Below are positions 56,714 through 64,000 of a stretch of DNA of 64,000 bases, piece by piece; position 1 is the stretch's first letter, and each line of letters opens with the position of its first letter. The position numbers were made by a program, and so were the translations under genes. Source of the stretch: Acetobacter pomorum (lineage in GTDB: Bacteria; Pseudomonadota; Alphaproteobacteria; Acetobacterales; Acetobacteraceae). The notes beneath the pieces are model-generated. The model saw only the letters and a program-made list of their open reading frames with translations. It was not told the DNA's origin and searched no databases. Location of the stretch: contig NZ_PEBQ01000003.1 of assembly GCF_002738225.1 (NCBI RefSeq), forward strand, positions 1 through 64,000, written 5' to 3'.

Positions 56714-57958
56714 ATGGCAGATCCGAAGGAACACGGCACGTCAGCGGTGCAGAGCAATTCCCTCCGGCACCAGCCGGATGAGCGAGGGCATTTTGGTGGG
56801 CGTTTTGGGGGCCGTTTTGTGGCAGAAACCCTTATGCCCCTTATTCTGGAACTGGATGAAGCCTATAAGGCCGCCAAGGCGGACCCGGCGTTTCATAAAG
56901 AGCTGGAATATTATCTGAAAGATTATGTCGGCCGCCCCAGCCCGCTCTGGTTTGCCCAGCGCATGACAGAAGAACTGGGTGGCGCTAAAATTTTTCTTAA
57001 GCGCGAAGAACTCAACCATACGGGCTCCCACAAGCTCAATAACGTCATGGGGCAGATTCTGCTGGCGCGGCGGATGGGCCGCACCCGTATTGTGGCGGAA
57101 ACCGGGGCAGGCCAGCATGGTGTGGCCACCGCAACCGTGTGTGCCCTGTTTGGCCTGAAATGCGTGATCTACATGGGTGCGACCGATGTAGAACGGCAAA
57201 AGCCCAACGTCTTCCGCATGCGTCTGCTGGGTGCGGAGGTGGTGCCTGTTACCTCTGGCGCAGGCACGCTGAAGGATGCCATGAATGAGGCCATGCGGGA
57301 CTGGGTGGCCAATATTGCCGATACCTACATGCTTATTGGCACCGTGGCAGGCCCGCATCCGTATCCGGCCATGGTGCGTGATTTCCAGAGCGTGATCGGC
57401 ACGGAAACCAAGGCCCAGATGAAGGCCGCTGAAGGCCGCCTGCCCGATATTGTGGTGGCTGCCATCGGGGGTGGTTCCAACGCTATGGGGATTTTCTATC
57501 CGTTCCTGGACGATAAATCTGTGCGTCTGATTGGTGTGGAAGCGGCTGGCCACGGGCTGGATAGCGGCAAAACCGCTGCCTCAATCGAACGCGGCCGCCC
57601 CGGCGTGCTGCATGGCAACCGCACCTATCTGCTCCAGAACGCAGATGGCCAGATTGAGGAAGCCCATTCCATCAGTGCCGGGCTGGATTACCCCGGTGTG
57701 GGGCCAGAACATTCATGGCTGCATGATGTTGGCCGTGCAGAATATGTGGGCATTACGGATAACGAGGCGCTGGATGCCTTCCAGCTTTGCACACGCATGG
57801 AAGGAATTATCCCTGCGCTGGAATCCGCCCATGCCGTGGCCTATGCCGCCAAGATTGCGCCAACACTTTCCAAGGATACCCTGCTGGTGGTCAACCTTTC
57901 CGGCCGGGGTGATAAAGATATCTTTACTGTTGCCGAACATCTGGGGGTCAAGCTGTGA
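56714..57958 (+). CDS. trpB: Tryptophan synthase beta chain
   Basis: 414 residues. PLP-dependent condensation of indole with serine. Signatures: [23 protein letters not shown] lysine in [53 protein letters not shown]. The segment before the family start has a small internal repeat GGRFGGRF. trpF is not directly upstream. Stop overlaps trpA. Confidence 0.97.
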   Translation: MADPKEHGTSAVQSNSLRHQPDERGHFGGRFGGRFVAETLMPLILELDEAYKAAKADPAFHKELEYYLKDYVGRPSPLWFAQRMTEELGGAKIFLKREELNHTGSHKLNNVMGQILLARRMGRTRIVAETGAGQHGVATATVCALFGLKCVIYMGATDVERQKPNVFRMRLLGAEVVPVTSGAGTLKDAMNEAMRDWVANIADTYMLIGTVAGPHPYPAMVRDFQSVIGTETKAQMKAAEGRLPDIVVAAIGGGSNAMGIFYPFLDDKSVRLIGVEAAGHGLDSGKTAASIERGRPGVLHGNRTYLLQNADGQIEEAHSISAGLDYPGVGPEHSWLHDVGRAEYVGITDNEALDAFQLCTRMEGIIPALESAHAVAYAAKIAPTLSKDTLLVVNLSGRGDKDIFTVAEHLGVKL

Positions 57959-58788
57959 GCCGTATAGCAGCCCGTTTTAAAGCCCTTGCCGCCCAAGGCC
58001 GTGGCGCGCTTATTCCGTATCTGGAAGCGTATGACCCGGATTGGGAGACCTCGCTCGAACTGCTGCGCAAGATGCCAGCCGCCGGGGCGGACCTGATTGA
58101 AATTGGCATGCCTTTTTCAGATCCTTCAGCCGATGGCCCGGTTATTCAGGCCGCCGCCCGCCGTGGCCTTAAAGCCGGAGCCACGTTGGCAGGCGTGCTG
58201 GATATGGTTGCGGATTTCCGCCAGCAGGATAACGAAACGCCTGTTATCCTTATGGGGTATCTGAACCCGGTAGAATCCTATGGGTATGAGCGTTTCTGCC
58301 GTGATGCCGCAAGTGCAGGTGTGGATGGGCTGATTCTGGTGGATCTGCCACCAGAGGAAGCCGATGTGCTGGCACCATTTGCCAAGGCCAACAAGCTGGA
58401 TATCATCCGCCTTGTGGCGCCCACCACATCAGACAAGCGGTTGCCTTATGTGCTCTCTCACGCATCTGGCTTTGTCTATTATGTCAGCATCACGGGCATT
58501 ACGGGCACACGTTCCGCCACCACGCATGATCTGGAAGAAGCCATTCCACGCCTGCGTAAGGTGACAAAACTGCCTATCGCCATTGGGTTTGGGGTGCGCA
58601 CGCCGCAGCAGGCCGCCAATGCCTCCAGCATAGCAGATGGCGCGGTTGTGGCCTCGGCCCTACTTTCCACTCTGGCAGAAACGCTGGATGACAAAGGGCG
58701 TGCTACAGCCCAAACCCTGCCGCGCGTGCTGGCACAAATTGAAGATCTGGCAAAAGCCGTGCGTAACGCAGATGGAAAGGTGGTATGA
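57955..58788 (+). CDS. trpA: Tryptophan synthase alpha chain
   Basis: 277 residues, GTG start overlapping the trpB TGA (GTGA). It cleaves indole-3-glycerol phosphate. Signatures: [19 protein letters not shown] (catalytic Glu), [27 protein letters not shown] (catalytic Asp), [11 protein letters not shown] and [13 protein letters not shown]. Forms alpha2beta2 with TrpB. Confidence 0.97.
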   Translation: MSRIAARFKALAAQGRGALIPYLEAYDPDWETSLELLRKMPAAGADLIEIGMPFSDPSADGPVIQAAARRGLKAGATLAGVLDMVADFRQQDNETPVILMGYLNPVESYGYERFCRDAASAGVDGLILVDLPPEEADVLAPFAKANKLDIIRLVAPTTSDKRLPYVLSHASGFVYYVSITGITGTRSATTHDLEEAIPRLRKVTKLPIAIGFGVRTPQQAANASSIADGAVVASALLSTLAETLDDKGRATAQTLPRVLAQIEDLAKAVRNADGKVV

Positions 58789-58821
58789 TCCCGCTTTTCC
58801 CGCTCTGGTAAGCGTGCGCTT

Positions 58822-60075
58822 ATGACACAGGCTTCCACCACCCATGTTGTTATTGTTGGGGCAGGCCCTGCCGGGCTGGCCGCGGCGGAATATCTGGCGC
58901 AGGCCGGATATAGCGTGCAGGTGTTGGAGCGTATGCCCAGTGTTGGCCGCAAGCTGCTTATGGCGGGCCGGGGTGGGTTGAACATCACCCATTCCGAACC
59001 GCATGAAGCGCTGATGCGGCGTTATGGCACAGCCCAATCCTGGTTGCGTCCAGCATTGGATGCCTGGACCACGCAGGATATCCAACATTGGATGGAAGGG
59101 TTGGGGCAGGCCCATTTTACAGGGTCTTCTGGCCGTGTGTTTCCTTCAGCCATGAAGGCATCTCCGTTGCTGCGTGCATGGCTGGCACGGCTGCGGGAGC
59201 TTGGTGTTGTGTTTCACACCCGCACCACATGGAAAGGATGGGATGCGCAGGGCCGCCTACTTGTGCAGCATGAAGGGCAGGATGAACCCCACCCTATGCA
59301 GGCCGATGCCACCTTGCTGGCGCTAGGTGGAGCAAGCTGGCCCCGTTTGGGTAGTACCGGGGGCTGGGTGCCTGTTTTGGCGCAGCAGGGCGTGAACATA
59401 GCGCCCTTACAGCCAGCAAATTGTGGTTTTGAAACAGCATGGTCTGATCTGGTTCGGGAGCGTTTTGCCGGCTTACCGCTTAAACCTGTGGCGCTCAGCT
59501 TTGCGGGGCACCGCGTGCAGGGTGAGGTGACGGTAACAGCCAATGGGCTGGAAGGCGGTGCAATTTATGCGCTGTCTACCTTCCTTCGGGCGGCCATTGC
59601 AGAAGAGGGCGTGGCCACAGTTCTGGTGGATTTGCGCCCGGATATGCCGGTGCAGGAAGTAGCGCGCCGTCTGGCGGCCACCCGCCCGCGAGAGAGCCTT
59701 TCCAACAAATTGCGCAAGGCCTTGCGCCTGCCACCAGTGGCCATCGCTCTTTTGCGGGAAAGTGGGCTAGATATTCCCACCACACCGCAGGCTTTGGCAG
59801 CACGTTTAAAGGCGGTGCCCGTGGTGCTGAATGCCCCGCAACCGCTCGCCCGCGCCATTTCCTCTGCTGGAGGTATTACGCACGATTCCTGCACAGATGG
59901 CTTTATGCTGCGTGCGTTGCCCGGTGTGTTTGTGGCGGGCGAAATGCTGGATTGGGAGGCCCCAACTGGCGGCTACCTGCTGCATGCCAGCCTTGCCACG
60001 GGGCGTGCGGCGGCAAAGGGTCTGCAGGCATGGTTGCAGGATACAGGGGCTAAGCGGTATCCCCTCCATCCATGA
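58822..60075 (+). CDS. TIGR03862-type flavoprotein (HI0933/BaiN-like)
   Basis: 417 residues. FAD-binding Rossmann motif VVIVGAGPAGLAAAEYLAQAG (residues 8-28), then RKLLMAGRGGLNITHSEP and the C-terminal GGITHDSCTDGFMLRALPGVFVAGEMLDW with PTGGYLLHASLATGRAAAKG. The family is a predicted NAD(P)/FAD oxidoreductase of unknown substrate. Its TGA overlaps the next ATG (ATGA), coupling it to the HerA-like ATPase. Confidence 0.88.
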   Translation: MTQASTTHVVIVGAGPAGLAAAEYLAQAGYSVQVLERMPSVGRKLLMAGRGGLNITHSEPHEALMRRYGTAQSWLRPALDAWTTQDIQHWMEGLGQAHFTGSSGRVFPSAMKASPLLRAWLARLRELGVVFHTRTTWKGWDAQGRLLVQHEGQDEPHPMQADATLLALGGASWPRLGSTGGWVPVLAQQGVNIAPLQPANCGFETAWSDLVRERFAGLPLKPVALSFAGHRVQGEVTVTANGLEGGAIYALSTFLRAAIAEEGVATVLVDLRPDMPVQEVARRLAATRPRESLSNKLRKALRLPPVAIALLRESGLDIPTTPQALAARLKAVPVVLNAPQPLARAISSAGGITHDSCTDGFMLRALPGVFVAGEMLDWEAPTGGYLLHASLATGRAAAKGLQAWLQDTGAKRYPLHP

Positions 60076-61550
60076 GCAGCATGATAACAATGGGTGAGGT
60101 GCCGGGGGCGGGCCCGGCGCAATTAGATTTGGCCGAACTTCTGGCCACACGCCTGCTGGTGCAGGGCAATTCGGGGTCTGGTAAATCACATTTGTTGCGG
60201 CGGTTGCTGGAGCAATCCGCACGTATGGTGCAGCAGGCGATTATTGACCCGGAAGGGGATTTTGTCAGCCTTGCGGAAAAATTCGGCCATCTGGTGATAG
60301 ATGGTGCGGATCATTCCGAAATGGCGCTGCATGCGGCGGGTGAGCGTATGCGGATGCATCGGGCCTCGGTTGTGCTGAATCTGGAAGGTCTGGATGCAGA
60401 CCAGCAGATGCGCTGGGCCGCTGCATTTCTGGGTGGGATGTTTGAGGTGCCACGCCAATATTGGTACCCAGTGCTGGTGGTGGTGGATGAAGCCCAGCTT
60501 TTTGCCCCAGCCGCTGCGGGGGAGGTTTCGGACGAGGCCCGGCGTGCATCCCTCGGCGCCATGACAAACCTGATGTGCCGTGGCCGTAAACGTGGTTTGG
60601 CCGGGGTTATTGCCACACAGCGTTTGGCCAAGCTGGCCAAAAACGTGGCCGCAGAGGCTTCCAACTTTTTAATGGGCCGCACATTTCTGGATATTGATAT
60701 GTCCCGCGCGGCAGATCTGCTGGGGATGGAGCGCAGGCAGGCCGAATCGTTCCGGGATCTGGCGCGTGGCACTTTTGTTGCTCTTGGTCCGGCCTTGTGC
60801 CGCAGGCCCACGCCGGTACGTATTGGCACGGTGGAAACAGAAAGCCGCTCAGCCGGGCCAGTTCTTACACCGTTTGAGCCGCCGCCTGCGCCTGTGCATG
60901 ATCTTATTCTGGCTCCCGTGCCGGTGCAGGATATGCCAGCACGTCCCCGCAAGGCTCCCGTGGCACCGCCACCTGACCTGCTGACCCAGCTTGCCGCACA
61001 TGGTGAGGCACAGGCCGCCCAGAGCGAACAGGAAGAACCGGAAGAAACATCCGAAACCCAAACCGAGCGTGAAGCCCGCATGCGCGCCATTTTGCGGGAC
61101 ATGATGGCGGATGAGGAAGCCGCTTTCCGTCCGGCTCCTGTTTTGTATCAGGATTTTCTGGTGCGGTGCCGTATTGCCGGTTTGGGGCGCAATGCGCTGG
61201 ATATGCGGCGCTTTAACCGGGCCTTGGCCACAGCACGCAGCGGAGTGGATGAAGAAACCTCCGCCCAGCCGGAATGGCAGGAGGCTGAAGCTCTGGCTGC
61301 TACCTTGCCTGAAGATTTGCAAGCTGTTGGGCTTTTTCTGGCACGTGCCGCGCTGGCCCGGCAACCATGCCCATCGGATGCGGCCATTGCGCGGGTATAT
61401 GGCACGGTTTCAAAAGGGCGTGCGCGCCGCTTGCTGGGGTGGCTGGAAGACCAGAATCTCATTGTCTTGCGTGCAGATGGTATGGGCCGCCGAGTGCTCA
61501 CTTTTATTGGAACAGGGTGGGAAACCCTGCCCGGCAACGCAGATGGCTGA
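60072..61550 (+). CDS. HerA/DUF87-like ATP-binding protein
   Basis: 492 residues. Walker A LLVQGNSGSGKSHLLRRLLE (about residues 28-47), Walker B VLVVVDEAQLFAPAA, and the conserved NLMCRGRKRGLAGVIATQRLAKLAKN typical of HerA/DUF87 ATPases. Beyond residue 300 there is an acidic linker (EQEEPEETSETQTEREARM) and a C-terminal winged-helix-like part (AAIARVYGTVSKGRARRLLGWLEDQNLI). No NurA nuclease gene is nearby, and the protein overlaps a flavoprotein gene. DNA transaction is the family expectation; the role here is not known. Confidence 0.82.
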   Translation: MSSMITMGEVPGAGPAQLDLAELLATRLLVQGNSGSGKSHLLRRLLEQSARMVQQAIIDPEGDFVSLAEKFGHLVIDGADHSEMALHAAGERMRMHRASVVLNLEGLDADQQMRWAAAFLGGMFEVPRQYWYPVLVVVDEAQLFAPAAAGEVSDEARRASLGAMTNLMCRGRKRGLAGVIATQRLAKLAKNVAAEASNFLMGRTFLDIDMSRAADLLGMERRQAESFRDLARGTFVALGPALCRRPTPVRIGTVETESRSAGPVLTPFEPPPAPVHDLILAPVPVQDMPARPRKAPVAPPPDLLTQLAAHGEAQAAQSEQEEPEETSETQTEREARMRAILRDMMADEEAAFRPAPVLYQDFLVRCRIAGLGRNALDMRRFNRALATARSGVDEETSAQPEWQEAEALAATLPEDLQAVGLFLARAALARQPCPSDAAIARVYGTVSKGRARRLLGWLEDQNLIVLRADGMGRRVLTFIGTGWETLPGNADG

Positions 61551-61638
61551 AAAAACCACACCAGCCAGAAGCAGATAGCGTAAAAAGTGCCCCTTTGCGG
61601 GCATGACGGACACGCCATGCGGTGCTATAGCCCGAAGC

Positions 61639-62787
61639 ATGACGGAAGACCCGCCTTTCAGCCCGGCGCTGCTGCCCGCAGGCTTTGTAGATTTTTTAAC
61701 GCCCGATGCCCGAACCGAGGCAGAGGGCGTTGCCACGCTTATGGACGTGTTTGCATCCCACGGATACGACCGCGTGCGGCCCCCTCTTATAGAATTTGAG
61801 GATACGTATCTGGCTGGTGCCGGTGCGGCCCTTGCGGAGCAGAGTTTTAGGGTGATGGACCCTGATACCCGCCGCATGATGGTGCTGCGCCCCGATATTA
61901 CGCCACAGATAGCCCGTATGGCGGCAACCCGCGTGGCCAGTACACCGCGGCCGCTGCGCGTTTCCTACGCCGGTGTGTGTGTTGTGGTTTCCCCCGTGGC
62001 GGCGGAAGAAAGCAGCCGCCAGATTATGCAAACGGGTATCGAACTGATAGGCCCTGATTCGCCAGAGGCGGATGCAGAAGTCATGTCTGTTGGGGCGGAA
62101 GCGCTTGAGCGTCTGGGTGTGAAGGATGTTTCCTTCGATCTCACCATGCCGCCCTTTATTCCGGCATTGCTGGAAGAAAGCAAAGTGCCCGAAGCCCGGC
62201 GCGCAGCCCTTATGCGCGCACTGGACCGCAAGGATTCCGCCGCTGTGGCCGAGCAGGGCGGCGCATTGGCAAGCACGCTTATTGCGTTGCTGGAAGCCAC
62301 AGGGCTGGCAGAACATGCCGTGGCCCGGTTGACGGAAATTGCACTGCCACCCAAGGCCCGCGCGGTTCTGGACCGTTTGGTAGATACTGTGGCTGCCCTG
62401 CGTGAGCAGTGCCCCAACCTGCGTATGACGGTGGACCCGGTTGAGTTCCGGGGGTGGAAATATCATACAGGTGTGTGTGTCACACTCTTTACCATTGGTC
62501 GCTCGGAAGAGCTGGGGCGTGGCGGGCGCTATCTGTGCAATGATAACGAACCGGCCTGTGGGCTGACATTACGGCCCGATGTGCTGTTCCGCATGATTCC
62601 GCCAACACCTGCGCGCCCGCGTGTCTATCTGGCACCGGGGGCAGACAGGCGGGAGGCCGCACGCCTGCGCACGCAGGGATATGCCACATTGGCTGCATCT
62701 TCCCTTACCACAGAGCCAGAGGCAGAAGCCCGCCGTTTGGGCTGTTCTCATGTCCTGCGTGGCACCGTTTGCACGGACCTGTCATGA
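61639..62787 (+). CDS. hisZ: ATP phosphoribosyltransferase regulatory subunit
   Basis: 382 residues from MTEDPPFSPALLP (frame open to 61603). HisZ is a HisRS-like protein without tRNA charging that activates the short form of HisG. Class II-type motifs: LRPDITPQIARMAATR, RVSYAGVCVV and YHTGVCVTLFTIG, RGGRYLCND. The catalytic histidine-specific motifs are not kept. hisG is not in the window. Confidence 0.92.
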   Translation: MTEDPPFSPALLPAGFVDFLTPDARTEAEGVATLMDVFASHGYDRVRPPLIEFEDTYLAGAGAALAEQSFRVMDPDTRRMMVLRPDITPQIARMAATRVASTPRPLRVSYAGVCVVVSPVAAEESSRQIMQTGIELIGPDSPEADAEVMSVGAEALERLGVKDVSFDLTMPPFIPALLEESKVPEARRAALMRALDRKDSAAVAEQGGALASTLIALLEATGLAEHAVARLTEIALPPKARAVLDRLVDTVAALREQCPNLRMTVDPVEFRGWKYHTGVCVTLFTIGRSEELGRGGRYLCNDNEPACGLTLRPDVLFRMIPPTPARPRVYLAPGADRREAARLRTQGYATLAASSLTTEPEAEARRLGCSHVLRGTVCTDLS

Positions 62788-62852
62788 TTTTTCCCCAATC
62801 GGGGCTTTTCTCTTTCAGTTAGCGGCAAGATTCTTTCAGGAGCACACCATCC

Positions 62853-64000
62853 ATGTCCAACGTAACCGTGATTGGCGCCCAGTGGGGTGATGAAGGCAAA
62901 GGCAAAATTGTAGACTGGCTTGCCAGCCGGGCCGATATTGTTGTGCGCTTTCAGGGTGGGCACAATGCCGGGCATACGCTGGTTGTGGGCAATCAGGTTT
63001 ACAAGCTTTCTCTGCTGCCTTCTGGCGTGGTGAACGGCAAGCTGGGCGTTATTGGCAATGGTGTGGTGGTGGACCCGCAGGCACTGTTGGCAGAAATTGG
63101 CCGTATTCAGGAACAGGGGCTGAAAGTAACGCCCGATACGCTCAAGATTGCAGAAAACGCTCCTCTGATTCTGCCTGTGCACGGTGCGCTGGATCGTGCG
63201 CGTGAGGCTGCACGAGGGGACCGTAAAATCGGCACCACTGGACGCGGTATTGGCCCTGCGTATGAAGATAAAGTGGCCCGTCGCGCCATCCGCCTGTGTG
63301 ATCTGGCAGAGCCGGAAACGCTGGACTGGAAGCTGGATGAACTGCTGCTGCACCACAACACCCTGCTGGCAGGGCTGGGTGCACCCGTGTTCACCAAGGA
63401 AGAGCTTCTTGCGTTCCTGACTGATATTGCTCCTAAAGTGCTGCCTTATATGGCCCCAACATGGGACATTCTGGATGATGCCCGCCGGGGTGGCCGCCGC
63501 ATTCTGTTTGAAGGCGCACAGGCCGTTATGCTGGATGTGGACCACGGCACCTATCCGTTTGTGACCAGCTCCAACACGGTTGCCGCCAATGCGGGCACGG
63601 GGTCTGGCATGGGCCCCACGGCAGCGGGTTTTGTGCTGGGTATTGCCAAGGCGTATTGTACCCGTGTGGGTGAAGGCCCGTTCCCCACAGAACTGCATGA
63701 TGAAACAGGCCGCCGCCTTGGTGAACGTGGGCATGAATTTGGCACCAACACAGGCCGCCCGCGCCGTTGTGGATGGTTTGATTCCGTGCTGGTGCGCCAT
63801 GCTGTGCGCGTTGGTGGCATTAATGGTCTGGCACTGACCAAGCTGGACGTGCTGGACGGTCTGGATGAAATCCGGGTTTGTGTTGGCTACGAACTGGATG
63901 GGCAGAAGATTGATCGCTTCCCGTCTGCTCCGGCAGCACAGCAGCGTGTACGCCCGGTTTATGAAACGCTGGAAGGCTGGAAGGAAACCACCCACGGTGC
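62853..64000 (+). CDS. purA: Adenylosuccinate synthetase (partial, cut by window end)
   Basis: The frame runs from ATG 62853 to the window end: 382 codons without a stop, so the last part of the roughly 430-residue enzyme is missing. It makes adenylosuccinate from IMP, aspartate and GTP. Signatures: [18 protein letters not shown] (P-loop and catalytic Asp), [50 protein letters not shown]. The long minus-strand ORF opposite is a shadow. Confidence 0.97.
   Translation, partial: MSNVTVIGAQWGDEGKGKIVDWLASRADIVVRFQGGHNAGHTLVVGNQVYKLSLLPSGVVNGKLGVIGNGVVVDPQALLAEIGRIQEQGLKVTPDTLKIAENAPLILPVHGALDRAREAARGDRKIGTTGRGIGPAYEDKVARRAIRLCDLAEPETLDWKLDELLLHHNTLLAGLGAPVFTKEELLAFLTDIAPKVLPYMAPTWDILDDARRGGRRILFEGAQAVMLDVDHGTYPFVTSSNTVAANAGTGSGMGPTAAGFVLGIAKAYCTRVGEGPFPTELHDETGRRLGERGHEFGTNTGRPRRCGWFDSVLVRHAVRVGGINGLALTKLDVLDGLDEIRVCVGYELDGQKIDRFPSAPAAQQRVRPVYETLEGWKETTHG

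Noticed and set aside
62748..63995. 415-codon minus-strand ORF opposite purA
   Set aside because: The plus strand encodes adenylosuccinate synthetase with all signatures; the antisense frame is open only as a by-product of codon usage.

Overview
The window reads as chromosomal DNA of an alphaproteobacterium, most likely an acetic acid bacterium (Acetobacteraceae, probably Acetobacter or a close relative). This rests on the ChvG/ChvI pair, a 6S RNA between zapA and the 5-formyltetrahydrofolate cyclo-ligase gene, a TIGR01459-type HAD phosphatase and NUDIX gene behind pyrD, HisZ, and the moderately GC-rich housekeeping style. The genus is inference; no rRNA or tRNA gene was seen.

Region by region. 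Positions 1-3300 form an AT-richer accessory end: the last codons of an insertion-sequence transposase and a 978-residue glycosyltransferase with N-terminal repeats. 3.4-8.9 kb holds an outer-membrane-type protein coupled to an asparagine-type permease, DNA polymerase IV, an Asp/Asn hydroxylase-like enzyme and an unknown gene behind a strong Fur box. 9.1-16.4 kb carries pyrD-HAD-NUDIX, a YmdB-type phosphoesterase, the cyclo-ligase/6S RNA/zapA locus, class I fructose-bisphosphate aldolase with a coupled upstream ORF, a ThiE-like gene and a DUF2501 protein. 16.5-24.0 kb has two lipoproteins (one with a hexanucleotide repeat), the EF-P modification pair epmA/epmB, gamma-glutamyltransferase, methionine aminopeptidase and a D,D-carboxypeptidase. 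24.4-33.7 kb has clpS-clpA, a DUF3465 protein, PPK2, YqgE, RapZ, a Rid-like protein and ChvG/ChvI. 33.9-43.7 kb is a run of core genes: grpE, dnaK, dnaJ, dapB, metK, trmB, purH, an exported protein and a 56-residue DUF1328 membrane protein. 43.7-56.4 kb has a DMT transporter, glyS/glyQ, a DUF2076 protein, an XRE regulator, lnt, an OlsB-like acyltransferase with fur, a TusA-like protein, rho, an exported protein and corA. 56.7-64.0 kb is a forward run trpB-trpA-flavoprotein-HerA-like ATPase-hisZ-purA, with purA cut by the window end.

Functional links: protein quality control (GrpE/DnaK/DnaJ, ClpS/ClpA), cell envelope (ChvG/ChvI, RapZ, Lnt, OlsB-like, carboxypeptidase), translation (GlyQS, EpmA/EpmB, Map, TrmB) and biosynthesis of nucleotides and amino acids. 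Most of the window is ordinary core genome. I see no CRISPR array, prophage or recognisable defence island. The less explained items are the Fur-box gene, the repeat-bearing lipoprotein, the coupled flavoprotein/HerA-like ATPase pair, the ORF overlapping fba, and the RapZ/ChvIG region where hprK would be expected but is not found.
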